Shown in pieces: positions 40,741 through 52,300 of a stretch of DNA of 64,000 nucleotides. How positions within the stretch are numbered: the first letter of the stretch is position 1; every line of letters starts with the position of its first letter. This DNA is from Aplectana chamaeleonis (Eukaryota > Nematoda > Chromadorea > Rhabditida > Cosmocercidae). The notes beneath the pieces are model-generated. The model saw only the letters and a program-made list of their open reading frames with translations. It made no database searches and had not been told where the DNA came from. The stretch covers positions 434,001 through 498,000 of the forward strand of contig JAPDOI010000439.1 in the NCBI GenBank assembly GCA_029168955.1, written 5' to 3'. The position numbers and the translations under genes are program-made.

Positions 40741-41030
40741 TCATGCCGATCATTTTTTCCGCAGGGCTACCGTAACCCTCCTTCGGAAGTTTTCCAAGTG
40801 TCAGCCTGGATATGAGCACATCGTTATAGCCAACCATCATCTTTGCACAATTTCGACCTCCTCAGCCACTTCCCAGTGGCTTCTCGAAGAAAGAGCGGTG
40901 TGTGGATGACTGCTTCCCGCTCCTTCTCCTTTTTATATCCCGCATGTTATGAGCGTGTGTTATCGTTCGTTATCATGTTTTGTTCAAGAATGATTACGGT
41001 AGCCCTGCGGAAAAAATTATCGGCATGGGC
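40741..41030. repeat. Palindrome splitting array D
   Basis: CATGCCGATCATTTTTTCCG (left) is mirrored by CGGAAAAAATTATCGGCATG (right, about 41008-41028). Both flank the AGGGCTACCGTAA arm also present at 338. Satellite units continue on both sides, so it is an insertion into the array. Confidence 0.85.
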
Positions 41031-41039
41031 GTGCTTGTA

Positions 41040-42825
41040 TTTGGATCCCGCAAACTTTCTACGGCGTCTTGCTCACTTCCACTTGGTCACCTCACAGTTT
41101 TTATGGCGTCCAACGTACTTTCATTTGGGTCGCGTACACTTTCTACGGCGTACTGCGCACACCCATTTGGGTCCCGCACACTTTCTACGGCGTCCGACGC
41201 ACTGTTATTTGGGTCCCACACACTTTCTACGGCGTCCGACGCACTGTTATTTGGGTCCCACACATTTTCTACGGCGTCCGACGCACTCTTATTTGGGTCC
41301 CACACGTTTTCTACGGCGTCCGACGCACTCTCATTTGGGTCCCACACACTTTTTACGGCGTCCGACGCACTCTCATTTGGGTCCCACACACTTTCTACGG
41401 CGTCCGACGCACTCTTATTTGGGTCCCACACATTTTCTACGGCGTCCGACGCACTCTTATTTGGGTCCCACACGTTTTCTACGGCGTCCGACGCACTCTC
41501 ATTTGGGTCCCACACACTTTCTACGGCGTCCGACGCACTCTCATTTGGGTCCCACACACTTTCTACGGCGTCCGACGCACTGTTATTTGGGTCCCACACG
41601 TTTTCTACGGCGTCCGACGCACTCTCATTTGGGTCCCACACGTTTTCTACGGCGTCCGACGCACTCTCATTTGGGTTCCACACACTTTCTACGGCGTCCG
41701 ACGCTTTGTTATTTGGGTCCCACACATTTTCTACGGCGTCCGACGCACTGTTATTTGGGTCCCACACATTTTCTACGGCGTCCGACGCACTGTTATTTGG
41801 GTCCCACACGTTTTCTACGGCGTCCTACGCACTCTCATTTGGGTCCCACACGTTTTCTACGGCGTCCTACGCACTCTCATTTGGGTCCCACACACTTTCT
41901 ACGGCGTCCGACGCTTTGTTATTTGGGTCCCACACATTTTCTACGGCGTCCGACGCACTGTTATTTGGGTCCCACACGTTTTCTACGGCGTCCGACGCAC
42001 TGTTATTTGGGTCCCACACGTTTTCTACGGCGTCCGACGCACTCTCATTTGGGTCCCACACGTTTTCTACGGCGTCCGACGCACTGTTATTTGGGTCCCA
42101 CACATTTCTACGGCGTCCGACGCTTTGTTATTTGGGTCCCCACGTTTTCTACGACGTCCTACGCACTCTCATTTGGGTCCCACACTTTCTCCGGCGTCCG
42201 ACGCTTTGTTATTTGGGTCCCACACATTTTCTACGGCGTCCTACGCACTGTTATTTGGGTCCCACACATTTTCTACGGCGTCCGACGCACTCTCATTTGG
42301 GTCCCACACACTTTCTACGGCGTCCGACGCACTCTCATTTGGGTCCCACACACTTTTTCCGGCGTCCGACGCACTCTCATTTGGGTCCCACACACTTTCT
42401 ACGGCGCCCGACGCACTGTTATCTGGGTCCCACACATTTCTACGGCGTCCTACGCACTCTCATTTGGGTCCCACACATTTTCTACGGCGTCCTACGCACT
42501 CTCATTTGGGTCCCGCACGCTTTCTACGGCGTCCGACGCACTCTCATTTGGGTCCCACACACTTTCTACGGCGTCCGACGCACTGTTATTTGGGTCCCAC
42601 ACGTTTTCTACGGCGTCCTACGCACTCTCATTTGGGTCCCACACACTTTCTACGGCGTCCGACGCTTTGTTATTTGGGTCCCACACATTTTCTACGGCGT
42701 CCTACGCACTGTTATTTGGGTCCCACACACTTTCTACGGCGTTCTGCGCACTCCTACTGGGGTCCCGCACACTTTCTACAGCGTCTTGCGCACCCCTACT
42801 GGGGTTCCGCACACTATCTAAGGCG
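41040..42825 (-). repeat. 42-bp satellite, array D2 (about 42 units)
   Basis: Units on + read TTTCTACGGCGTCCGACGCA then CT.TCATTTGGGTCCCACAC. The array is highly homogeneous, with two main variants (GTTATTTGGG and CTCATTTGGG) plus one GCTTTGTTATTT variant that recurs. One-base deletions near 42105, 42139 and 42440 switch which frame is open. All three plus frames are open for about 600-700 codons, as expected from the period. Confidence 0.97.
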
Positions 42826-43570
42826 TTCTGTGGATTTCTTCTGATTCACACCGTGCGGCGTTCTAAAAAATACATCCAAGATCCCGCCGTATTGATTGAG
42901 GCGTTCAATCCTAAACAAATGCCTATCAGTGACGGTGTTTATTTCATTAGATCATTTTTACGAATGAGTAAACGTCGGATGGTCTATAATAACATGTTTA
43001 CGTGTTTTTGTCTCACTTGACCCTCAATTTTGAGGTCCCGCAAAAATTGAGCTACCAACTTCAAATTTTGTCAGTAGCTAACGGCAATCATAACAAACTT
43101 TCTGGCCAAAAATCAGCTTTCTAGCTCAACGATAAGTGTTCCAACAAGATCATGTACGCCAACTGAAAAAAAGGAGATGAACCCTTTTTTCGACCAAAAT
43201 CACGTGGTTTTGACAATTTTTCTCGAATCTCAGGTAACCATTCCAGACCATTTTTTGAACAGTTATTCAACTTTCTAAAGTATATTAAATGCAAAAAGAA
43301 CGAACTTCCTACGTTCACTCTGGACCCTGATACTGAGATCAGGGGGTTGCGCGATGGCGAATCAAAGCCAAATCTGGTGAGCGCTTCGCGCTCACCACAA
43401 TTTTTAAGAATTTTTAAAAATGAACTAATGAAAATCAACCCAGTCACTGATAGGCTTCCAAACAAGATTGTGCCCTGTTCGAGACGGTTTTGGTTTCAAG
43501 CAGTACGAATTCGACGAGACCTGAGAAGTATTTTTGGGACCGCCGTATGGTGTGAATAGGATTCCAAGAG

Positions 43571-43915
43571 CGCGCAGGATGCCGTAGAAGGCATACGGGA
43601 ACACAGTGAGAGTGGCAGGACGCCGTAGAAAGTGTGTGGGACCCATATGGGAGTGCGCAGGACGCCGTAGAAAGTGTGTGGGACCCATATGGGAGCGCGC
43701 AGGACGCCGTAGAAAGTGTGTGGGACCCATATGGGAGTGCGCAGAACGCCGTAGAAAGTGTGTGGGACCCATATGGGAAAGCGCAGAACGCCGTAGAAAG
43801 TGTGTGGGACCCATATGGGAGTGCGCAGAACGCCGTAGAAAGTGTGTGGGACCCATGTGGGAGTGCGCAGGACGCCGTAGAAAGTGTGTTGGGCTCAAGT
43901 GGGAGTGCGCCGGAA
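43571..43915 (+). repeat. 42-bp satellite, array E
   Basis: About eight units (GTGTGTGGGACCCATATGGG then AGTGCGCA.GACGCCGTAGAAA type), inverted relative to D2. Sequence just left of it (TTTTTTGGGACCGCCGTATG) is mirrored at the right end of D2 (GCGGCGTTCTAAAAAAT, 42859-42872). D2 and E therefore form another inverted pair of arrays. Confidence 0.95.
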
Positions 43916-44014
43916 AGATTACGGAAGATAACGACCGGAGAATCATGAAGGATCTTTTGTTTCTTTTTTTTCAAAGGGGACATTTGCTAAAATAAAATGA
44001 AATTTGTAACTGTT

Positions 44015-44645
44015 TTGCTTCGCTACAAAAGGTTTATGATTTGGCATTAAAGAAATTGTGAGAATCCCGTTAAAAGAAGTGAAGTACTTAATGCGTATGA
44101 TTTGGCATGCAACTCGGAGGAAACGCTAAAAATCCAGTGAAATGATGGACCGTTGATTTGGCTGTGTTTTTGTTTAGTAAATAGCAAAAATTCAGAGTAG
44201 CATTGGAGAAAAAAATCACGCCCGTCTTTTCTAGAATCGGTTACAGCTTAAGTTTGCAAAGGTGAGAACCACGTTTTGGCTCACACTCAAATATCCAGGA
44301 ACAGCGATTCTGAAAAAATTTATTCGATAAAAGTGTAAACAACATCAAACAACGTGTTTATACAAATGCCGTAGACTAAAATAATTGCGGCCACACGAAT
44401 ATGAATGGGTGCTCGGTAGCACGTGCGTAATTTGTTTTTTCCAATGCTACACTGCATTTTTGCTATTTACTAAACAAAAACACAGCCAAATCAAGGGTCC
44501 ATCATTTCACTGGATTTTTAGCGTTTCCTCCGAGTTGCATGCCAAATCATACGCATGAGGTATTTCACTTCTTTTAACGAAATTCTCACAATTTCTTTTA
44601 TGCCGAATCATAAACCTTTTGTAGCGAAGCAAAACAGTTACAAAT
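44015..44645. repeat. Long palindrome with GATTTGGC motifs
   Basis: TTTTGCTTCGCTACAAAAGG (44018) is mirrored at 44618-44637. Arms of about 210 bp pair with few mismatches. GATTTGGCAT occurs at about 44038 and 44100 and GATTTGGCTG at 44155 on the left, with complements on the right. No ORF. Confidence 0.92.
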
Positions 44646-45109
44646 GAGAACTTTGGATGGGGATCGTGAGATTTTAGAATTCCAGCCCAAAAACGGAAAT
44701 TTAAAGAGGGAACTCTGATTTTCTCGGCTTTGAGCGATCAATGGCCGAACCGGTTTTTGATTATTTTTGAAGAGTTTTTAGAACGTTCTACGCCCTAAAC
44801 TTTTGGGCATTTCTAAATAACTTTCCACTTTATTCGACAATCAGTCGCAGGAGCCGCTCATGGCAAAATATAAATGGCGATAACAATGTTCGGGCGAAAA
44901 ATACGACGCTCGCTCCTGGCGAACTTCTTAGTGCTAAGCTCTTTGAAGATGTCCCAGACTTTATATAAGGGCTTACACTTAGTTGTAAAACGAGTACAAT
45001 TCAAACCTAGTAAGACGATAGTCGATTCTTTACGTGCGGAGCACACGTAATTCGTTGAGGAGCACTTGAGTAAGGTAAACGTCAATACCCATATTGGGAG
45101 CAGCGCCGC
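44646..45109. other. No gene seen
   Basis: No recognised exon, RNA gene or tandem structure. A 75-codon minus frame at 44858-45085 has no family resemblance. Confidence 0.45.
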
Positions 45110-45113
45110 TTAA

Positions 45114-45519
45114 AGGCAAAGTTCACGATGATTTTCGTACCGGATCGTTTCTCAGTGACATTATTCTATAACATGCGCTAGTTGTCCGGTTGGACGAACG
45201 TGTTCATGGTGGTTGTCACCGGTGGAAAATTGGGTAAATCGAAAATAGAAGAATATTTCATGCAAAGCAGGATTAGTTAGGCCCAAGGAAAGAACGGAGC
45301 GATAGAGAGTAGAGATTTGCAAAGGATGGGTCCACAAAAGATTTCATTGTCGCAACAAACACTTCCTGTGATGCTTAAGAGGCGGGCTGACACCACAAAA
45401 GATTTCGTGTACTTCTGGTGCGTTTTTCTCACTTTCTACGTCACTTTAGTTCTACCCGGGGGCCACTTAATCAATATAGCAAATAATCTCGAATTTGAAG
45501 ATTATCGTGAACACTGCCT
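45114..45519. mobile_element. TTAA-flanked MITE, copy 1
   Basis: The ends AGGCAAAGTTCACGATGAT and ATTATCGTGAACACTGCCT are inverted and bordered by TTAA on both sides (45110-45113 and 45520-45523). Internal sequence is shared with 49486-49968 (TGTCCGGTTG.A.GAAC.TGTTCATGGTGG, TTCTACCCGGGGGCCACT). TTAA duplication is the piggyBac habit; class assignment is inference since no transposase is present. Confidence 0.8.
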
Positions 45520-45584
45520 TTAAAGCCAGCGACACCGAGATGGAACATGGTAGACGTGCTAGGTGTTCATCAAAATACAAGTAG

Positions 45585-45695
45585 TGCAAGTATGGCATCA
45601 ACATAATGGTATGCCCACAGCGTAACGAGGCGTTCCCTCGCCTAGTTACGCTGTGGGCATACCCCTATGTTGATGCCATACTTGCACAATATTGA
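45585..45695. repeat. Short near-perfect hairpin
   Basis: GTGCAAGTATGGCATCAACA pairs with TGTTGATGCCATACTTGCAC, and TATGCCCACAGCGTAAC pairs with GTTACGCTGTGGGCATA. The stem is about 45 bp with a loop of roughly 15 bases. Confidence 0.92.
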
Positions 45696-45714
45696 TAAGC
45701 GCATCTATTTAACT

Positions 45715-45835
45715 ACCCGCGAAGACCTACAACACTGACTACAATAGATTTGGGGGCGAATCCAACTTTGGTCGCCCGGCTCATGAACCTGTGACAAAAA
45801 CCTCTGCGGCTGCCAAGATCAAGTCGGACACTGAA
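45715..45835 (+). mobile_element. 3' scrap of retrotransposon C
   Basis: Reads L-T-T-I-D-L-G-A-N-P-T-L-V-A-R-L-M-N-L then stop, matching the C-terminal end of the copies at 14.5 kb and 32.0 kb, followed by their CTCTGCGGCTGCCAAGA 3' tail. It is severely 5'-truncated. Confidence 0.75.
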
Positions 45836-46104
45836 GGGCCTGAAGAAGCAGCGCTCCCTCTGCGTCTCTGGGGGTACGGAACGCACGTCACCTACGGAGT
45901 CAAATATGCTTTCCACGTAGCAGTTCGTTTGTTTCTGGTTATGGATAACACTCGTAGAACACGGAATCGTCTGTTTTTGCCAATAATTTTATTCACGGTT
46001 GGCAAAGTGCACGATTGGGACAGGGTATAAGCACACTCCGGCAACAAATTCCATATTTTAATGACTTTTGCCAGTTTGGGAATTTTTGGACTCACTCAAG
46101 AATT

Positions 46105-46850
46105 TCTGATAAAGTTACATGCGAATTAACGACTCTAACTCGTTACCTGCGACTTATTTTCATAACTTTAGGTTACATGTGACCTTCAAAAAAGTAAGTA
46201 ACGTCGGCGTGGATCGCGAAGACTTCGCGTTCACTGTTGAAAGGTGGCGCAAACTCGGTGCCATGTGCTATAACATAGGTGCACCGAGTTGGCGCCAACC
46301 TTCAACAATGCACGCGAAGTATCTCCCCGATCCATGCCGATGTTATATTGCACGGTGACAGTTGACTTACACGTGACATAAAGTACTGACGGTTAACTTC
46401 AATGTCCTATTTTATCGCACATGTTACTTATCTCGGGGCGGGCTGTTTCCTAGGGAGGTATACGACGCACTCTTGAGCCAGGACTAGGATGTCGATAGCG
46501 TCGTCAGTTCAGTTACCCAAGTTAGAGGTACTTCGGTCCGCACACCGGTGGAAGACACTGCCTAGCCGCTGGCGCCCCCTGGCATGCTCGGCGAGCATGC
46601 CGCGCGTCGGTGTGCTGATCGCGTCGCGTGTCGGCCGCGTTGCGTGTGGATGTCAGGTAACATGTAACAACGGGGCAAGTTACTCACAAGGTTGCGTATT
46701 ACTAGAGCAAGTTACATGTAACTTTACCCGAAAATCTGGTCAGGTTTCACGTAACATCGTTTCAAGTTACTTGTGAACTTAAAGTAAGTTGCGTGAAGCC
46801 ATCACGCAACTTGCGTTAAAGTCTCAGGTAACTTGTTCGGGAATTCTTCA
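46105..46850. repeat. Cluster of GTTAC(A/T)TG palindromic motifs around a foldback
   Basis: GTTACATG/CATGTAAC-like sequences occur repeatedly: for example 46111, 46141, 46172, 46656, 46672, 46702, 46739, 46764 and 46826. GGTAACATGTAAC and AGTTACATGTAAC are near-perfect palindromes. Inside lies a hairpin (about 46195-46352) in which CGGCGTGGATCGCGAAG pairs near 46310-46350 and ACTCGGTGCCA pairs near 46290. It is unassigned. Confidence 0.7.
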
Positions 46851-46981
46851 GCAAAGGTGCAACGATGAAATTTGTAGGGAATCTCTACGGTATTCGCAAG
46901 ACTGAATTTGCCCTGTTTTCTAGCTGTAGCTGATTGGGAGATTTCTAGCCACACATGTGGCGGAAGTCCCTCAATTACCTA

Positions 46982-47268
46982 TCGTCAAGGCTGCGATGAC
47001 CAATCCGGGCGGCGCCGAGTTGAAGCGGGCGCGGGGCGGCCGCGCAGCGCGACTTGTATGAGATTTCCCCGCCACTGATGTGATTCTGCTAGCTTTTTGC
47101 TTTTGTTCCTAACATATTTAGAATTTTTCATCATCAAATTCACAGGAATATGGTAAGTAGGCTGGTGAAATCATTTTTAACAGTGGCTGGGGCAATCTAA
47201 TACACGCACCGCGGCCGCTTTAACTCAGCGCCGCCCGGCTTAGTCATCGCAGCCTTGACGGTGCAGCC
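46982..47268. repeat. Palindromic repeat with GC-rich arms
   Basis: TCAAGGCTGCGATGACCAAT and CCGGGCGGCGCCGAGTT (46983-47022) are mirrored at about 47219-47262. The intervening 190 bases are A-T-rich and non-coding. Confidence 0.8.
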
Positions 47269-47869
47269 TCTGCCACTATCCGCCGGCGGTGGGTTGAGCA
47301 GCATTCTAAACCCGCGTTGGATACGCTGAACGCTCTGAGGCTCCGTTGTTCCTCGCTGATCTAAGCTTCTCACAAAATGATTACTTGACACTGTGTGGCT
47401 GGTCGTAGAGAATAACCCCAAGATATTCTCTGGAGACCTTGCCAAAAATAACTCTGGCCTCAGAGGTGGATTTGCCGTAGACCATGAGGAGGAAAAGACA
47501 TGCGATTGATCGCAGCTGGGATCGCTTTATGGCACGGATCAGGAATGTGGATTGATCCAGGGGAGAATATCGCACCTTTCTCTCAATTCGAGGCTGAAAA
47601 TCCCGTAGGTGATAGCAGGCAATCTAGCAAAAAGTTCTGTATATTTTCTCCATCTGGGGCTAGAAAATCCGTAGCTTGATGAATTTCTTGCGTCAATATT
47701 AGACTAGATGCTTCCAAAACCCTAGGTATGCCTTTTTCTGGGTGGGACATCTAACTACCCATTGGGAGAGTAATTTGGTGAACTTCTCGCGTCAGAATTA
47801 GGCTAGAAGCCTAAGAAGCCTAGGCACCTAGTGTTTCAGCACATGATTCACTTAATTTATTTTCATGCC
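47269..47869. other. No gene recognised
   Basis: Minus frames at 47197-47445 and 47381-47575 look weakly transposon-like but match no family I can name. GGGCTAGAAAATCCGTAG and GAGGCTGAAAATCCCGTAG (47587, 47656) form a loose tandem repeat with CTTCTCGCGTCA and CTTGCGTCA segments further on. Confidence 0.4.
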
Positions 47870-47968
47870 CGGCGAGAACTTCTCTGACAGCTCTGGATAT
47901 GTGGAACAAGCCGTGCGATGTGGTCGCCCTTTCGCGCCTATGAGAAGAAGTGGCTCATAAGAAGAAAC
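47870..47968 (+). mobile_element. 3' scrap of the 6.1-kb-type retrotransposon
   Basis: CTGGATATGTGGAACAAGCC then GTGCGATGTGGTCGCC and TATGAGAAGAAGTGGCT match the last codons and 3' tail of the element at 6128-7860. Only about 100 bases remain, the result of extreme 5' truncation. Confidence 0.75.
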
Positions 47969-48431
47969 AGTGCAGGAGCATCAGACATCAACAATCGTTA
48001 ATTAGTGAAACATCTCGATTATGAGCACGAAAATGCTTCCGACTTAGTGATGAGACGTTGATACAATACGAGAACCAATATTGACGTGTTATTTCCTTCC
48101 AAATGGAATCCTCTCCTCATACCCAGGTCAAGCCAGACCAACATGGCAAGGAGATCCTGCTCATATCTGAGATTCGTAAGGATTGCTTCACCGCGAGTCG
48201 CTTCCGTCTTCTCAGACAGTTGGTGCGTCCGTATATAGCAGGCTACTGAGGAAACACCTTGTCGACGCTGGGCTGGGAGTTATTACCTCATTTATCACAT
48301 AGGCCTGGCTTCACACGATCCGAATATCAGCTGTTTGCTTCTCTCAGGAACTCTCTAGAATCCAATCCGTTCAGAACCGATGTATCATCTAGAACGAGGT
48401 TGAGCAATTCTTCGCTTTGAAGTCCCCTTTA

Positions 48432-48556
48432 ATGTGGACCGAAGGAGTCGGCAGGCTACCAGATAGATGGCAGGGGGTCACAAATAGCTATTTTGAATAT
48501 CAGGTCGATTACAATGTTCAAGTGTTGGAACTAAATAAAACCAAAATAAAGCGATG
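48432..48556 (+). pseudogene. Probable mariner transposase C-terminal remnant
   Basis: A 41-codon frame reads G-R-L-P-D-R-W-Q-G-V-T-N-S-Y-F-E, resembling the mariner transposase ending L-P-x-R-W-x-x-V-x-x-x-x-G-x-Y-F, then N-K-T-K and stop. No catalytic residues are preserved upstream. The fit is short, so the assignment is tentative. Confidence 0.45.
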
Positions 48557-49335
48557 AAAACGTTCGTTGACCCCAAGAACATGCGAACAGAACGATTCTT
48601 GGCGTAGAATCCGAAGACGCCTTCCAGAGCTGTCCGGTCACTGTAAACGGGGCGGCGGCCAGGTGGTAAGCCGCGTGCGACGGCAAGCGTGCGTCGCGTG
48701 TCGTGTGGCGGCGTACCACTACGCGTTTATTAAGTCATTTTCCTTCAACGAGACGTTTGAAAAGTCGCCTACCACTCATATGATTAGATCAGTGCAAGAA
48801 GTTAACAGAAATGAGGTTCAAAGAAACGAACGTCCATCGGTAACTTGAGAACGATTTCTTTTGCCGCCTTATTTCTGTGAGCGTGGTAGGTTCTAATCAA
48901 GATCACTATGAATTCTATATTTTTGGGTTATATATAGTAGGATGAAACGCCCTAGCATCCACAGACGGTTCTTAAATTAAAATGCAGTCACATTCTTTGT
49001 GTTAACTCCACCATGCAACGATGAATCGATGGTGGTACGCCACGACGCAGCACGCGTAGCGTGTCCTCGCCGCGCGCGGCGTACCACACTTCCCGCACCC
49101 CTGTGAAGGGCTGCGAAGTGAAATAACGGTATTTTCTTCTATAGGAATTCTTCGATGAGCTGAAGGCTAAATTCTTAGATTACGGATAAAATAGGCTCCG
49201 AAATTGTCCCGCCAGACCGTGGTGACGTCACAACCCGGTGTTTCACCCACCCTTATCTGCACCCCAACCCGGGGTTCTCTTCCGCTTTCAAAATCAGGAG
49301 GGTAATTGACCCTGTGGCTTCATCTTCCACAAGAA
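48557..49335. repeat. CpG-rich imperfect inverted repeat
   Basis: 48660-48725 (GTGGTAAGCCGCGTGCG, GGCGGCGTACCACTA) is imperfectly mirrored at 49030-49095 (TGGTGGTACGCCACG, GCGCGGCGTACCAC). No gene is seen between the arms or up to 49335. The 49200-49330 segment is unassigned. Confidence 0.5.
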
Positions 49336-49339
49336 GTCA

Positions 49340-52300
49340 GACTCCAGAGTGCTCATTTGGCAGATAGCAGCGGGTACGAGTCCTCCAAGTATACCCTTTG
49401 ATATGATTGAGCATGATTCACCAAGTTCACGTAAGCGAATTTCGTACGATTTCGTTAATACATGTAGTATCTTGGATTTCCTTAAAGGCAGAGTTCACGA
49501 TGATTTTCGTCCCCGAGTTTTTCACATAAAACAATGCGTTGGTCTCCAAGTGTTACCGAAATTACGAAGAGAGTGCGAGAAACGCATTAAAACGTCGTAT
49601 TTCAGTGTTAATATTCCATGACAAGGACTAGTTGTCCGGTTGTATGAACATGTTCATGGTGGTTGTCACCGGTAGAAAATTGGGTCAGTCGAAAATATAA
49701 GAATATTTTATGCAAAGCAGGATTAGTTAGGGTCCTAAAGGAAGAACGGCACAATAGAGAGTAGGGAATTGCAAAGGAGGGGTCCACAAAAGATTTCCCT
49801 GTCACAACAAACCCTTCTTATGATACTTAAGAGGAGGGGTGATATTCAAGGATTTCGTGTACTTCTGGTACGTTTTTCTCGATTTCTACGTCATTTTAGT
49901 TCTACCCGGGGGCCACTCAATCAATTTAGCGAATAATCTCAAAATTGAAGATTATCGTGAAACTGCCTTTAATTTAGAATGCAATCCTTTGACAGTTTAT
50001 CGTCTTGGAAAACCGTCACGAGGCATGAATAGGTTGATTAAGGTTGTATTGCCGACTAAGACGTTTCAACGTATTGCTGTAGCGCGGGCCCGTCGACTCC
50101 GTTCCTACCCGGGGTTAAGGCTTTTCCTGCGGGAATCGCTAACCAAAGAGGAGTTGGAACGCAGACGACAGGAACGCATGAGTCGCAGAGTTGATACTGT
50201 TCGTGTCTCGCCTCCTGGCATAGTCCAGAATTCGGCATACACAAGCGAATCAAGAACGCAAGGTGACTCTTCTCTCGTTTCGAATCAGGAAAACTAGGTA
50301 GGCTTCCTCGGTATTTTTGTGGTTATTTGCAGTGTTTATACTGTAATGTAAGGTCCATCTCAAAAAACTCGGATTATGTCCCGCTCGTTCTTTCAAAAAA
50401 TTACGATATCTTGGCTTTCTCTGAAACTTGTCTTCCGTTTTGGGCAATATGATGTTGGATTATGATTTCTTGAGGTGTGACAGGCCTAGAAAATCTGGCG
50501 GTGGGGTTATTCTTCTTGTAAATCGCAGACTATCTTTTTCAACCGTTTTTGTGGAATCAGTTGAGAACTCGTACGAAATACTATAGGCCGATATTCTTTG
50601 CGAAGGTCACAAATTCAGGTTTATAGTGGTGTATAGAGCTCCCTCCTGCCTATCCGTAAAAACTGAGCAGCTAGTGAAAGTCTTGAGCGATTTAGTAGCT
50701 TGCTACGTGCATGCAGTTGTGGTAGGGGACTTCAACTTGCCTAATTTTAATGCTAGGGACACAAATTCTGAAAATTCGTCCCCACTTAGCGGGTTGGAAG
50801 AATTGGTTTCTTGCAACAATCTTTCTCAACATGTAACAGAACCGACGAGAGGTGTAAATATTCTTGATCTTGTGTTTTCGACCAGTGACAGCTTAATAAG
50901 GGATGTAAAAGTTTCGTCTCCTGTGGGATTAAGTGATCACAATAGCATTTTGTTGAAAATTCATAGTTGGGAAACCCCAGCCACACCAGTTCATCGTAGG
51001 ATTTACTCCAAATGTAATTTTGATGTGATTCGAGCAAGTTTGGCCGGAATACGATGGGTTGATTTGTTCGAAACAAAAAATAATGTGAATGAAAAATATG
51101 AGCTTTTCTTATCGGTTTTGCATGAAGCCATAGAGCTTCATGTTCCATTGGAAAAATGTGCGTCACTAAAGTCTGTAAAGCTGCCGCAGTATTTACAGAA
51201 TATGCTCGAGCATCGGAATTGTCTCTTTCACGAAGCCAGACGCACCAATGACTGGTCAAAATTTAGAGACTTTTCCTTGAAGTTTGAAAGTAGACTCAAA
51301 AAGTATAACAGCTCCTTAGAAAAAAGGATGGTTGAATCTAGAAACAAGCAGCATTTTTATAAATACCTGAATGGGAAAATCAGGGAGAAAAGACTTCTAG
51401 GTTGCCTGAGTCATAATGGAACTCTCGTAACTACTGCATATGAACAGGCCAATTTACTAGCGAATCGATTTGTCAATTCTTTCCAAGAAGACGATGGATC
51501 CTGCACATCTTTCACGGGATCTAAAGTAGAGAGAATGGGGGATTTCCCATGGTTTGAAGCCACGAAGCTTTTTGAGCTTAACACCTGACTTTTTACCACT
51601 TTTCTTCATTCAAAAGTTAGGTTATCTATTACGTGGTCCTCTTGCATACATTTTCAATCAATCACTCATGCATGGTGAGGTTCCTCTACGATGGAAACAC
51701 TCTTTTGTCACTCCCATTCTGAAAAAGGAGCCGTCCTGTAATCCCGATAACTATCGTCCTGTGAGTATAACTTCTCTCTTGTGCAGACTTTCTGAGAAAG
51801 TTTTGAAACATCACATAATGGAATATCTATTAGATCGGAAAATCATAACAGAGCATCAGCATGGGTTCATTAGTGGCAGATCAGTAGAAACAAACCTGCT
51901 AGAGTGTTTGGACGATTGGACAGTTGCACTCGACAACAAACTTGGCTGTGATGTAGTTTTCTTCGATTTTGAGGAAGCCTTTGATCAAGTATCACACAAA
52001 AAGTTGCTATTCAAATTAGAGAACTTGCAGTTCCACCCTGTTGTCTTCAAATGGATAGCTGAGTATCTCAGCGACAAAACTTTCCAAGTAAAGCTAGGTG
52101 AGATCTATTCTGATACCAAGGCCATTGCAAGTGGAGTACCTCAGGGAGGTGTCTTGTCACCAATTCTTTTCATCATTTTTACGGCTGACTTACCCGAATC
52201 GTTCAAGGTCTAGGGGTCAAAGTCAAAATGTACGCAGATGATGTCAAAATGTATAATGTCATTTCTGATCCAGAGGATTCCGTCAACCTACAAAACTCCA

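Larger units (their letters stand above)
39428..43405. mobile_element. Large composite inverted-repeat element with satellite core
   Basis: The outer ends AAATTGTGGTGAGCGCGAA (39428) and TTCGCGCTCACCACAATTT (43387-43405) are inverted. The arms continue for about 400 bp through shared blocks (ACACTTA..AT.GAGCTAG.AAGC, CCTCAATTTTGAGG). These are the same blocks that end repeat R1. Between them lie a near-identical 660-bp hairpin (39892-40552), a short satellite array, another palindrome (40741-41030) and the long satellite array D (41040-42825). No transposase is present. The structure is foldback-like but layered, probably by several insertions. Confidence 0.7.

Noticed and set aside
40843..43020. 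A 725-codon plus-strand ORF across array D
   Set aside because: Same cause: a stop-poor 42-bp unit, with one-base deletions shifting between overlapping open frames of equal length.
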